Assembly (NCBI RefSeq): GCF_000497045.1
Contig: NW_015961970.1
Span: forward strand, 124,802 to 188,801
Direction of reading: 5' to 3'
DNA: 64,000 bases
DNA from: Kalmanozyma brasiliensis GHG001
Taxonomy: Eukaryota; Basidiomycota; Ustilaginomycetes; Ustilaginales
The notes beneath the pieces are model-generated. The model saw nothing but the letters and a program-made list of their open reading frames with translations. It searched no databases and was not told the DNA's origin. The number at the start of each line of letters is the position of its first letter. Position 1 is the stretch's first letter. The translations under genes were made by a program, and so were the position numbers. Below, piece after piece: positions 49,315-58,352 of this stretch.

Positions 49315-49644
49315 GATTGCTGTTTGAGGTGTGTGAGATGGTGTGAGAAGGAAGAGGGTAGCAGAAAGGGTCCACAAAGGAGAGAGAGAGAGAGCTGTCC
49401 AATAGGTGATCTCGGCAACAAGAGACTGATCTGCTGTTGAGATTGGTTTTTGAGGATTTCTTCTTAAAATTTGGCTGTGTGATGCGATGGGCAACTGCTG
49501 ACAACGGCCGGTTTTCTTCTCAGCTTGGCGTGCGTTATTCCTTCCGCTTCTCCACTTTGGTCTCTTCTTTCTTCCTCCATCACGATCCTCATCGTCGACG
49601 TACACGACACTCCACAGATCCTGACGGAGAACGCACGACACAAA
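49315..49644. other. Divergent promoter region, methyltransferase and TIM50 genes
   Basis: 330 bases between starts, holding a (AG)7 run at 49381-49394 and an A/T-rich patch near 49460. No gene is seen. Confidence 0.6.
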
Positions 49645-51141
49645 ATGGTGCTCAACGTTGCCGCGAGGCATGCCATTCGTGCCGTCGCTCGCACACCTAT
49701 GACCCCTCGGGCTCAGGCGATACCCCGGACTGTCGTCCTCGCATCCTCCTCCATTCGTTTCCTGGGCACATCCTCTTCCTCGTTAGCCCCCAAGAAGTCG
49801 CGATCGACACCAACGCCGACGCCGTCTCCAGCATCGCCAAAACCAGCCGAACCCTCAGAGAAGTCTGTCTCGGAACCAGATGCTCCACCTACACCCGCCG
49901 AAGCAGAATCCAAGATCGAACCACGCAAAGGCTCTTCTGCCTTCGACCTTGACACATCCGCCGTCCAACTCCTCGAAGATGCTGAGTCTGCTTCCAAGTC
50001 CGGCGCAGGCAAGGGCGGTAGCACGGGGGCCAAAGCCAAAACGGGTGCCCGCAGCATGTCGTCCATCGAGCGACGTCGTCAGAACACCGTTCGCATCCTC
50101 GCCGGTTTCGTCCTGATCGGTGCCGGTCTCTCGGCGTACAACCTCGGTCGTCCGTGGGACAACGACCTGGAAGCCTCTCGCTTCGCCGACTCTCCCGATG
50201 CCTCTTCCTTCCTCGGTCGCATCAAGCTCCGTCTCAACGCCATGTACGAAGACCTCAACAAGCCCGTCTTCGACCAGCTCCTCCCCGATCCCCTCCCCTT
50301 CCCCTACGGTCGACCGTACACCATGGTGATCGATCTGGACGATCTGTTGGTGCACTCCGAGTGGTCGCGTGAGCACGGATGGCGGACGGCCAAACGTCCT
50401 GGATTGGACTACTTCCTCGGTTACCTATCCACCTGGTTCGAGATCGTACTCTTCACCACGCAGCCGTTTTTCACTGCAGGACCCATCATCGAGAAGCTCG
50501 ATCCGGATCGTAGGTATATTGCCTACACGTTGTTCCGCGAATCGTGCCGCACCGTGGATGGCAAGTTGGTGAAGGATTTGGACCATCTCAATCGCGATTT
50601 GTCCAAGGTCGTGGTGGTGGATACCAATCCGGATTCGTTCCACCTGCACCCGGCGAATGGGTTGCTGGTGAAGCCGTGGACAGGAGACAAGACCGATCGA
50701 GACCTGGTCGGGTTGGTACCCTTTTTCGAGGCGATTGGGATCTACAACATCGAAGATGTGAGGCGGACGCTTCAGTCGTATGCCGGAACGCACATCCCAT
50801 CGGAGCACGCACGACGGGCGGCGGAAACGCGCGAACGCGAGCTGGTCGAGAACAAGGCGAGGATGGAGAGGATGGGCAAGTTCGGCTCGGTCTTTAGCGG
50901 TGTTGCCCGCGGCGCCAATGCTGGGCTTCCTGCGGATAAGACGTTCTACGACACAGAGCGCGAACGCTATGTCCAGGCGTATTTGGAAGACCAGAAGTAC
51001 TGGAAGGAGAACGGAGAGGCGCTCAGGAAGCAGGCTAAGGAGGATCAGGAGAGGCAGATCAGGGAGATGAAGATGAACACTTGGGGCTTCTTCACCGGTG
51101 GAATGAAGCCGCCGCAGCAGCCACAGGAGGAGGGCAAGTAG
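49645..51141 (+). CDS. Mitochondrial import inner membrane translocase subunit Tim50
   Basis: A single-exon frame of 498 residues from the ATG at 49645. A basic presequence ([20 protein letters not shown]) is followed by a Pro/Ser-rich stretch, one membrane segment (about 149-167, [18 protein letters not shown]) and an FCP1/NIF-like domain at about 226-370 starting [20 protein letters not shown]. The phosphatase motif DxDxT is altered to DLDDL, as in other Tim50 proteins, which act as presequence receptors and not as phosphatases. Tim50 sits in the TIM23 complex facing the intermembrane space and passes precursors from TOM. A long charged C-terminal helix ends in a Gly/Pro/Gln tail. It converges on DDI1 at 111 bases. 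Confidence 0.96.
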   Translation: MVLNVAARHAIRAVARTPMTPRAQAIPRTVVLASSSIRFLGTSSSSLAPKKSRSTPTPTPSPASPKPAEPSEKSVSEPDAPPTPAEAESKIEPRKGSSAFDLDTSAVQLLEDAESASKSGAGKGGSTGAKAKTGARSMSSIERRRQNTVRILAGFVLIGAGLSAYNLGRPWDNDLEASRFADSPDASSFLGRIKLRLNAMYEDLNKPVFDQLLPDPLPFPYGRPYTMVIDLDDLLVHSEWSREHGWRTAKRPGLDYFLGYLSTWFEIVLFTTQPFFTAGPIIEKLDPDRRYIAYTLFRESCRTVDGKLVKDLDHLNRDLSKVVVVDTNPDSFHLHPANGLLVKPWTGDKTDRDLVGLVPFFEAIGIYNIEDVRRTLQSYAGTHIPSEHARRAAETRERELVENKARMERMGKFGSVFSGVARGANAGLPADKTFYDTERERYVQAYLEDQKYWKENGEALRKQAKEDQERQIREMKMNTWGFFTGGMKPPQQPQEEGK

Positions 51142-51252
51142 TGTGGGAGGAGGGAAATGTACTCTAGCAGCTCTCAGATTATCACACCACTTTGCACACG
51201 CGAGAAGAAGGCTGAGGTGATGGGTTTCCGTATTGCGTCGTCCGTGTATTGT

Positions 51253-52689
51253 TCATTGCTGGAAGAGCAAGCTCGCGGCGACTTCGACGTTGCCCCCTGC
51301 AGCATCTAGGAAGGACACCGCTTGATGCGGCGAGGCGCCAAGATCGGTCAGTGCTTTGATGGATTCAGCTGGCCATTTGTTGGTCGATCCCCCCGATGCT
51401 GCTCCACTCGAAGCTCCTCCTGCAGGAGCAGCATTGGTCGCGGCGGCTTGCGGCTGCGCCTGACTGCTCGGATGGCTGAAGCTCCACCCATGCGAATCAA
51501 AGTGTTCCTCGCTACCCTGTGGTCTGCTCGCACTCGCTCCGGCTGCACCTACCGCCTGTCCAGCACCCGGGAACTTCGCCCCCGCCGCAGCAGCAGTCGC
51601 TTTAGCCGCAGCATTAGCATTCGCACTCGCCGCACCCAACGCTGACGTCCCGCCCTCCCCTTTCCCCGCTACCGGTCTCGGCTTGCCCTCTTCGTCCATC
51701 TCATACTCTGCGTTCGCCTCAGCAGGAAGCTCATGTTCGTCCAAAAACCGGATCTCCTCTCCCTGGATCACCAGCGCGTTCTTACCCAGATCGATCGTCG
51801 CCTGGTACCTCCTCAGCATGTCCAACCCAAACAGCATGTCCACACCTTTGCCCTCCATGATGGTAAAGCTGCATGGCAAGAACAATCCCTTTCCGAGCTG
51901 CAGCTGGGTCGAATGGACACGACCGAGGATCTTGGCCGTGCCTACACCCCGGGCGATGCCCGCAAAGCGCGTATCGAGCAGCCGCATGATGCCGCACTTC
52001 TCGGCGCATTCGGGCGACATGATGGTCGCTTGGGCTCCCGAATCGACAAAGGCTTTGACATGCGTACCGTTGACCTTGCAGTCGACGTAGAGCATGGTGA
52101 CCCGACCGAAGGATTCAGGGGAGTACTCCATGGCGTGCTCGAGGTTCTCCATCACGCGCTGCTGGCGGATGTTCTCTTCGATCCGCCGTTGGGCGTCGAT
52201 GTCGAACTCGTCGGTGATGTCGTTCAGCTCGGAATCTTGGGATTCCATGGCGGAGCGTTGGGCACGGAGCATCTGCAGGAAGCGGGAGGGAGAATTAGCG
52301 GCTGCATCCGCGAGCTGCGGATTGTTGCTGCGGAGCATGGAGAGGGCGTTGGGGTCGGCAAGGATCTGTTGACGCAGCTGCTCGGCTGCTTGCTCTTCTG
52401 ATGCCGGTGGGGCAGCAGTTCTTTGCCCGGCGGCCGTAGAGGAGGAGCCAGCCGCGGAAGAGGATGCCTGACGAAGATCCCGCAGGATCAGCAGGTCATC
52501 GTTCGCCACTCCGCAGCTTGCAAGCGTTGCTTTGTCGTCGCTGAGCAGCTTGCCTCCGTATAGGAGCTGCTGCTGATTGGGAGGGATGTTGGAATCGACC
52601 TCTAGCAAGGCTTTGAGGTTTTCGAGCTCGATGCTGGCGTCGACATCGATGGGGAAGGTGCGGTCATCCTCGGTGATGACGGTGATCAT
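51253..52689 (-). CDS. DNA damage-inducible protein Ddi1 (UBL, aspartic protease, UBA)
   Basis: A single-exon frame of 478 residues from the ATG at 52689. Domains in order: ubiquitin-like, residues 1-72 (MITVITEDDRTFPIDVDASI); a helical segment, about 95-190; a retropepsin-like protease domain, about 197-320, with the active site DSG at Asp216 in AFVDSGAQATIM; an Ala/Gly-rich linker; and a UBA domain in the last 40 residues (SIKALTDLGASPHQAVSFLD). Ddi1 dimers shuttle ubiquitylated proteins to the proteasome and cleave highly ubiquitylated substrates. The full UBL-RVP-UBA form matches budding yeast, and all key residues are present. It is divergent from the Mob2 gene. Confidence 0.97.
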   Translation of the reverse strand: MITVITEDDRTFPIDVDASIELENLKALLEVDSNIPPNQQQLLYGGKLLSDDKATLASCGVANDDLLILRDLRQASSSAAGSSSTAAGQRTAAPPASEEQAAEQLRQQILADPNALSMLRSNNPQLADAAANSPSRFLQMLRAQRSAMESQDSELNDITDEFDIDAQRRIEENIRQQRVMENLEHAMEYSPESFGRVTMLYVDCKVNGTHVKAFVDSGAQATIMSPECAEKCGIMRLLDTRFAGIARGVGTAKILGRVHSTQLQLGKGLFLPCSFTIMEGKGVDMLFGLDMLRRYQATIDLGKNALVIQGEEIRFLDEHELPAEANAEYEMDEEGKPRPVAGKGEGGTSALGAASANANAAAKATAAAAGAKFPGAGQAVGAAGASASRPQGSEEHFDSHGWSFSHPSSQAQPQAAATNAAPAGGASSGAASGGSTNKWPAESIKALTDLGASPHQAVSFLDAAGGNVEVAASLLFQQ

Positions 52690-53359
52690 GTTGTGTCGGT
52701 GAGGGAGGGCGACGACCACGCAAAGGAGAGGTTGGTACGAGTAATCTGATGATGGGGTCGATAGTGAAGGAGGAAGAGGCTGAGTCGAGAGGATGCTGAA
52801 CGGAAAGCTGAGTCGAGGAGTGTTGTATGTGGAGCGGGTCAAGCTAAGCGCCTTGCATGCACCAACACAAGATCAGCCGAGGCCGCTCGGTTGAAAAGCC
52901 GCGTCAGTGCGTGTTTGATGTTCTTCCCGGACAGATCGCAGATCGGGTCAGATGGAATCGAGATTTGCAATGCGAAACGACAGCGAAGCAAGGAGCCGCG
53001 CCTCATGCCCTGCGCCGCGCGCTGTGCTGCTCGCGCCTGCCGTGCCGCGCTTTGGCAACCATTTCAATCCCAGCTCGCGCTCTCGAAGGTCCCTCCTTCC
53101 TTCCGTCTCCTCTTGCTCATCATCGATCATCATCTCCAACCAAAACGCATCTTCGCTCAAGCGTTCGAACGCCATTAAGCTCTTTCAAGCCTTCACTCTG
53201 CTGGAATTGCAGATACGCTGCCCCAACGAAACTTGACTCCTCGAAACATCTCGAACTCTCGACGGGCTTGATCCGTGACTTGGTCCAGAATCACGCTCGC
53301 TCTTCCTTCCTCGACAGCTTGACAACGCAGCTCGATCTTTTAGACGTCCATCAGTGGAG
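52690..53359. other. Divergent promoter region, DDI1 and Mob2 genes
   Basis: 670 bases between starts with no supported gene; open frames here are GC-rich shadows. The Mob2-proximal 200 bases are CT/CA-rich leader-like sequence. Confidence 0.55.
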
Positions 53360-54193
53360 ATGTCATTCTTCAACTCATTAGGTCGATCCATGGGTCGTTC
53401 ATCACGGCCCAAGAAATCCCCTACACACCCGAACATGCCCACCTTCGACCCGTCCTCCTTGAACGCCAACCACTCGTCCTACTCTCGTTCGCCCAGCTCG
53501 CCCACCACATCACTCGGTGCGAACGGCAAGCCGCTCTACCTCTGTCAACCCTTCGTCGGCTCCTCCCTCGTCAAAGGATCGCTCAAAACCATCTCTTCGG
53601 TCCCCAAATACGTCGACCCAAAAGAATGGATCGCCGTCAACCTCTTTGACTTTTTCAACAACCTCAACCAGTTCTACGGCGTTCTCACCGAGTTCTGCAC
53701 TCCCATCGCCAACCCTACCATGTCAGCCGGTCCCGGTTTGGACTATACGTGGATCGATCAGAATCGCAAACAGGTCAAACTTCCCGCACCGCAGTACATC
53801 GACTACGTCATGACCTGGGTCGGAGGTCTTTTGGGTGACGAAGCAACCTTTCCCACCAAAGCATCGCGCGATTTCCCCCCAACCTTCTTGACAACTTGCA
53901 AACACATCTACAAACAGCTACTGAGGGTCTTTGCCCATGTGTATCACGCACAGTACCAGTACCTGGTGCATCTGTGCTGTGAGGGACACTTCAATAGTTT
54001 GTTCGCCCACTTCATCGCCTTTGGCAGCGAAAATAGGCTGTTTGATTACAGGGATTTTAGGTACAGCGGCGCTAGTGGGGGTGGACAGAGTCCCACGGCG
54101 GAGAGAGGTCAGGGTTATCCGGGCGTGTGCGATTTGATCGAAAGATGGGTCGAAATGGGCGTCTTGGGACCCGAGTGCATTGGTCAGAGGTGA
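53360..54193 (+). CDS. Mob2 kinase activator
   Basis: A single-exon frame of 277 residues from the ATG at 53360. The start MSFFNSLGRSMGRSSRPKKS and the core PFVGSSLVKGSLKTISSVPK, followed by PKYVDPKEWIAVNLFDFFNN, match budding yeast Mob2 and not Mob1, which lacks the LVKGS(F/L)KTI stretch. In Mob2 the usual zinc-binding Cys/His set is partly replaced; here Cys is kept in EFCTP and His in YHAQ. Mob2 activates NDR-type kinases (Cbk1/Orb6, Ukc1 in Ustilago) of the morphogenesis network that controls polar growth and cell separation. Near the end an insert rich in Gly/Ser/Gln (about 235-255) lengthens the last helix region. Confidence 0.93.
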   Translation: MSFFNSLGRSMGRSSRPKKSPTHPNMPTFDPSSLNANHSSYSRSPSSPTTSLGANGKPLYLCQPFVGSSLVKGSLKTISSVPKYVDPKEWIAVNLFDFFNNLNQFYGVLTEFCTPIANPTMSAGPGLDYTWIDQNRKQVKLPAPQYIDYVMTWVGGLLGDEATFPTKASRDFPPTFLTTCKHIYKQLLRVFAHVYHAQYQYLVHLCCEGHFNSLFAHFIAFGSENRLFDYRDFRYSGASGGGQSPTAERGQGYPGVCDLIERWVEMGVLGPECIGQR

Positions 54194-54417
54194 TGCACCT
54201 TCGAGGCAATCTTACTAGCAATTTGACATACATCACCACGCGAGCGGAGTGGCTTGTGAACGTGTGTTTTGTGTCTTGGGGCCTAGCGCGCCCGTCACAA
54301 ACTCAAAGACAACACTCGCAAACTCGACCACGCAGACACTGAAGATGCACTTTGTTTTGGGTTGCAATAAAAGAAACATGACACAACTGAAAAAGGGGAA
54401 CCAACGGCGGAAGAAGC

Positions 54418-56307
54418 TTAGGCCTTGCCCTTGGCAAAGAGCTTGGCCCTCTCGATGGCCTCTGCAGATGCCTTGACGAGCTTCTTCTTGTAATCCTGGA
54501 TGCTGACGTCCTGTGTCGAGAGGTTGACAATCTTCCTGTCCTTGACTTCCCACAGGTCCTGCGCCACCTGGCTGATCAATCGGAAGTCGTGCGAGACGAT
54601 CACGACACCACCCTCGAACACCTTGATCGCCTGGGCGAGTGCGTCGATCGAGCCCATGTCCAAGTGGTTAGTGGGTTCGTCGAGCAGCAAGATGTGAGGC
54701 TGTTCCATGGCGAGCTGCGAGAAGACGACACGGTTGCGCAGACCGTCCGAGAGCGTACGGATGGGCGCCGTCTGATGCGCACCCGAGAGACCGAAGCGTC
54801 CCAGCTGGCCACGCCAGAACTGCAGGTCCTTGTCCGGGAACTTCTCCTTGTACTTGGACTCCATGTATTCGAGCGGCGACTTGTCGTACGGCAACTGGTC
54901 CGCAGAGTGCTGCGAATACTTGCCCAGCTTCAGACCCGCGTGGCGCTGCACGGTGCCCTCGACCGGGTTGAGCGCACCAGTGATGAGGTTGAGCAACGTC
55001 GACTTGCCCGTACCGTTCTGACCCACAATGGCCACCCTCGAGTCCATGTCGATACCAAAGCTGAGGTCCTTGTACAGGTAGTCCTTCTTCTCGCCGCTGT
55101 ACGAGAAGGCGACGTCGCTGAAAGCAATGATGGGAGGAGGCATCTTGCGCACATCCTCAAAGTTGAAGCGCAGCGGCTTGGGCGCCCACACAGCCTCGAT
55201 GAGACCGGCCGCCTCCATCTTGTCGATGATCTTCTGCTTCGACTTGGCCTGCTTGACCAAGTTGGCGTAGGTACCGGCGGAAGCGATGAACTTCTTGATG
55301 TGCGCAATCTCCTCCTGCTGCTTGGCGTACGCCTTCATCTGGTTGGTCTCGTTCTCCTCCTTGGTTCGCACGTAGGTCGTGTAGTTACCACCGTAGGTCA
55401 AGAACTTCTTCTGAGGAGTGAGGTCGAGGATGTTGGTGCAGACCGTGTCCATGAAATCAGCCGAGTGCGAGGTGAGCACGAGAATGTGGTTGTACGTGGA
55501 GAGGTACGCCTCGAGCCACACGACGGCCTCCAGGTCCAAGTGGTTGGTGGGCTCGTCGAGCAGGAGCAAGTGGGGCTTGATGAAGAGCGCCTTGGCGAGG
55601 GTGACACGCATCCTCCAACCACCAGACATGTCCTTGGTGGGCTTCTTCATCATCTCGGTCGAGAAACCGAGACCGTGAAGAATCATACCAGCCTTGGTCT
55701 CGAAGGTGCTCGGGTCGAGCTCCTCGAGCTCCTCGTACTTCATCTCGAGCGCCACCTCGTCGATCTCGTCGGCCACCGAGAGCTCCTCGATGTCCTTCTC
55801 GAGCTTGGCCACCTTGCGCTTGGCAGCCTCGACGACGTAGTCGACGGCGTTGGTGTCCGAAGGCTCGGCCTCACCCGAGACAATGTGGATGTCAATGTGC
55901 TCGGGGATCTCGACGTCACGCTCAGCCAGAGCGGCAAGGAAGGTGGTCTTTCCGGAACCGTTCTCACCGAGAAGACCGTAACGCTGGCCGTAGTTGAGGT
56001 TGATGGTGGCGGTGTCGATGAGCAGACGGCCGTGGAAGGACATGGTGAAGTTGTCGATGTGGATATCACGGGACTGCTTGTCCGAGGTGATGACACCGGA
56101 GGCGTTGCGTTCTGTGGCGATGGCAAGCTTTTTCATGTTGAGCTCCTCGACGGACGAGTTGGCCGAGAGGTTGGTCATGGGAGTCTCGGAGGTGCCGTTG
56201 GTGGTGCCAGACTTGGAGGAGGACTTGGACGACTTGTCGCCCTTGGCCGCAGCCTTGGCGGCCTTCTCGGCCTGACGCTTGGCCTTGGAAGCAGAGACGG
56301 GAGGCAT
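54418..56307 (-). CDS. ABC-F ATPase Arb1 (ABCF2)
   Basis: A single-exon frame of 629 residues with two ABC domains and no membrane part. After a Lys/Ala/Ser-rich N-terminus, domain 1 has Walker A GENGSGKTT, signature MSGGWRMR and Walker B LLLLDEPTNHLD. A charged linker follows, then domain 2 with GQNGTGKST, signature LSDGLRNRVV and a second LLLLDEPTNHLD. The LSDGL form of the second signature also occurs in yeast Arb1. Arb1 shuttles between nucleus and cytoplasm and is needed for 40S and 60S biogenesis. The upstream region to the divergent mL41 gene contains an AAAATTTT element (listed separately). Confidence 0.95.
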   Translation of the reverse strand: MPPVSASKAKRQAEKAAKAAAKGDKSSKSSSKSGTTNGTSETPMTNLSANSSVEELNMKKLAIATERNASGVITSDKQSRDIHIDNFTMSFHGRLLIDTATINLNYGQRYGLLGENGSGKTTFLAALAERDVEIPEHIDIHIVSGEAEPSDTNAVDYVVEAAKRKVAKLEKDIEELSVADEIDEVALEMKYEELEELDPSTFETKAGMILHGLGFSTEMMKKPTKDMSGGWRMRVTLAKALFIKPHLLLLDEPTNHLDLEAVVWLEAYLSTYNHILVLTSHSADFMDTVCTNILDLTPQKKFLTYGGNYTTYVRTKEENETNQMKAYAKQQEEIAHIKKFIASAGTYANLVKQAKSKQKIIDKMEAAGLIEAVWAPKPLRFNFEDVRKMPPPIIAFSDVAFSYSGEKKDYLYKDLSFGIDMDSRVAIVGQNGTGKSTLLNLITGALNPVEGTVQRHAGLKLGKYSQHSADQLPYDKSPLEYMESKYKEKFPDKDLQFWRGQLGRFGLSGAHQTAPIRTLSDGLRNRVVFSQLAMEQPHILLLDEPTNHLDMGSIDALAQAIKVFEGGVVIVSHDFRLISQVAQDLWEVKDRKIVNLSTQDVSIQDYKKKLVKASAEAIERAKLFAKGKA

Positions 56308-57174
56308 GATGTGCGGTTCAGCTAGCGCTGTGAGTTAGGACCACTTGGCTCGACTGTTGTTCGTGCACGGCAAGTGAATGGCGCACTTTTGAAGAAGGAA
56401 GACGAGACGACTTGACGATACGAGTCTCGAGTGTCAGGTTCCAGGGGAATGACCTAGAACGGCAAGCCAGCTTGTCCGATGGGAAGGAACAGGCCTGTTG
56501 TACTATGGAAGGGACGATAGAAACGGTACGCAGTACGGGACGAAAACGAACGTATCTGCGGCAATGGAGGGGGAGAGAGGTGGTGGTGGAGAAGAAGCTG
56601 CGATGACGGCAGGGTGCGTGCTTGAGTTGGTCCAGTCGGTTCGACTGCGGATGAGAAGGAATGCTGCCTGCTGACGGCGTCTTTGGCTGTCCTATCTGTC
56701 ACTGTTGAAGCTGCTTCTGCTGCGCTTTCGTGGTTCGAGCGTTGGAATCGAGCAAAGATCGATTTGTACGTCGCTGCAACCAGTAAAATTTTGGAACGAG
56801 AAAGGCACGTTGAAAGAGAAAATTTGTGTGCGTTTCGTCTAAAAATTTCTCAATTCTTCGCTTCAGTCCACCAAAAGTCACCGATTTCAACCAGATCGCA
56901 CCGCGCCACCAACGCGATTTCAAGCATAACGCGCGATACCTTCGACGGCCTAACAAATTGAGAAAACAGCGGCCCTCCTCCCGGTTCCGAGCAGCTATCA
57001 CTTTTTTGTTCAACCTCGCATGGCATTCTTCTCATCATCGTATCTGTACCTTTACCATTTCCAGGTGACACCCGACAAAGACAGAAGGGCCTCCACTAGG
57101 CACTCGAAGCTGATATAGTACTACAGCGCATTGCGAACGAGCGTGTCGACTCACCTGATAGAACTTCCGCCAAG
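56308..57174. other. Divergent promoter region, ARB1 and mL41 genes
   Basis: 867 bases between start codons without a supported gene. The middle, about 56780-56870, is notably A/T-rich compared with the surroundings and holds an AAAATTTT element at 56785-56792 and a related AAAAATTT at 56841-56848. Confidence 0.6.
56785..56792. promoter_or_regulatory. AAAATTTT element, possible RRPE-like site
   Basis: The core of the yeast rRNA-processing element is a run of A followed by T (AAAATTTT). One copy lies in the shared upstream region of a ribosome assembly gene (ARB1) and a mitochondrial ribosomal protein gene; a second, AAAAATTT, is about 50 bases away. Whether this element is used in this fungus is unknown. 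Confidence 0.25.
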
Positions 57175-57724
57175 ATGTTCAAGCCAACACAGGTGGCATG
57201 CTCCAAAGCGAGCCGATTGCCGCTCAACTCCAAGAAGGCCAACCGCGACTTCTACAAGGGTACACGCACAGGCAACATCATGGTGCGCAAACGTATCGCA
57301 ACCGCAGATCCTCGCGGTAGGCAGCTGCTCGACAAGAACGGCAACGAACGATACTGGCACCTCAAGACGAAGCGAATCGACGAGGCAAGGGTTCCCAACT
57401 ATGTCGTCCCTCCAGGTCTGGCTGAGACCAAGGTAAGTCCACCCCGCTCTCAGTACAATTTCGCAGGCTTGTATGTGCTGACCGACCTCTTTGCTACCTC
57501 TGTGTGCCAACCAATAGCTGCGTCCGTACGTATTCGTAGGAGCAGAAAGCGAAGGTGGTGTGTCGAGAAAGGGCAAGTTCGGTCTGCCAGAATACCCAAG
57601 GATGGACGCGAATGGCTTCGACGGCACCTACTACCGATCCGTCATCGGCGACATGCTCCAGAAGCGAAGGATCAAGGAGCAGCAGGACGAGGACAGGAGG
57701 CTGGCTCAATCGCCTCGCAGCTAG
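57175..57724 (+). CDS. Mitochondrial large ribosomal subunit protein mL41 (MRPL27)
   Basis: Two exons, 57175-57432 and 57518-57724, give 154 residues. The 85-base intron (GTAAGT to AATAG) lies exactly between codons: ETK is followed by LRPYVFVG. The N-terminus MFKPTQVACSKASRLPLNSK and KANRDFYKGTRTGNIMVRK match the fungal mL41/MRPL27 pattern, with YVVPPGL and LRPYV as further conserved parts. The protein belongs to the mitochondrial 54S subunit near the exit tunnel side; the basic N-terminus also serves as a targeting signal. The C-terminal exon adds a Gly/Tyr-rich stretch and a charged helix (MLQKRRIKEQQDEDRRLAQS). Confidence 0.88.
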
Positions 57725-58062
57725 TTGCTGCCAACGATTTCTGTCTTTTCCTGCCCCATCATCCGACACATTTGACATTCAGCCCCGCTCAGCCCCGTTC
57801 TGTACAGGGTTGCGTCTGTCTCCGGTCTGCTCTCATCACCACCACGACTCTCTCTCTGCGCATCTGTATTTGTACTCGAAACCAAAAGCATACTTTCCCG
57901 CATCTCCGTCGTTTCTGCGCCCGACTTTGCTGCGAGTCGTGAGCCAGTCACGCTTCAATGATGCTCCTGTCGTGCTCTGCCTTCTTGCGCTCAATGTCCG
58001 GACGCACAGGCTGCAAAAAGTGCACCTCCCACACCTCTATTCCACTAGAAAAAAAAGAATGG
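57725..58062. other. Intergenic region between mL41 and tRNA-Leu
   Basis: 338 bases with no gene. The left part is the presumed 3'UTR of mL41; the right end holds the A8 run that is the Pol III terminator of the minus-strand tRNA. Confidence 0.6.
58049..58056 (-). terminator. RNA polymerase III T8 terminator of tRNA-Leu
   Basis: Eight A on the plus strand (T8 on the transcribed strand sense), six bases beyond the tRNA discriminator. A run of at least five or six T is the usual Pol III stop. Confidence 0.9.
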
Positions 58063-58166
58063 TGACAAGAGTGGGATTCGAACCCACGCCCGAAGATAGC
58101 AGGTTTTCCTGAACAGTCAGAATATCTTCCTTAATGCTACGCCTTAGACCACTCGGCCATCTTGCC
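58063..58166 (-). tRNA. tRNA-Leu (anticodon AAG) with a 26-base intron
   Basis: The minus strand folds as a class II tRNA: acceptor stem GGCAAGA pairs with TCTTGTC (one G-U), D arm GCC/GGC with box A TGGCCGAGTGG, anticodon stem TAGCA/TGCTA with loop TTAAGGC, an extended variable arm, and T arm GGGTTCGAATCCCAC containing box B. The anticodon is AAG at 58130-58132, reading CUU (and, if deaminated to inosine, CUC/CUA). Between position 37 (58129) and 38 (58102) lies an intron, 58103-58128, at the canonical position. CCA is not fully encoded as part of the gene except by chance (the bases after the discriminator are CCA). Confidence 0.95.
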
Positions 58167-58195
58167 TTGGACGTTAGCCGGAATCACACATGCAA

Positions 58196-58202
58196 TTATA
58201 TA
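58196..58202 (-). promoter_or_regulatory. Upstream TATATAA element of the tRNA-Leu gene
   Basis: TATATAA on the minus strand ends 30 bases before the tRNA 5' end. In fission yeast an upstream TATA at this distance is needed for Pol III tRNA transcription; here the same spacing is seen, but use is inferred. Confidence 0.6.
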
Positions 58203-58352
58203 GCCGCCGCAAGTTGTCATCGCAGCGAGCTTCGAGCCAAGGGCTCACATGCCGATCTCCTTGTGAAGAACACTGAGCAGGGGTATGTATTGCATGAAGT
58301 GGGATAGTTTTCAGATACTAGATAGAGCGATATGGCCTTGAGCTGTGCGGAA

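Noticed and set aside
54589..56325. 578-codon plus-strand frame opposite ARB1
   Set aside because: Antisense shadow of the ABC-F gene.
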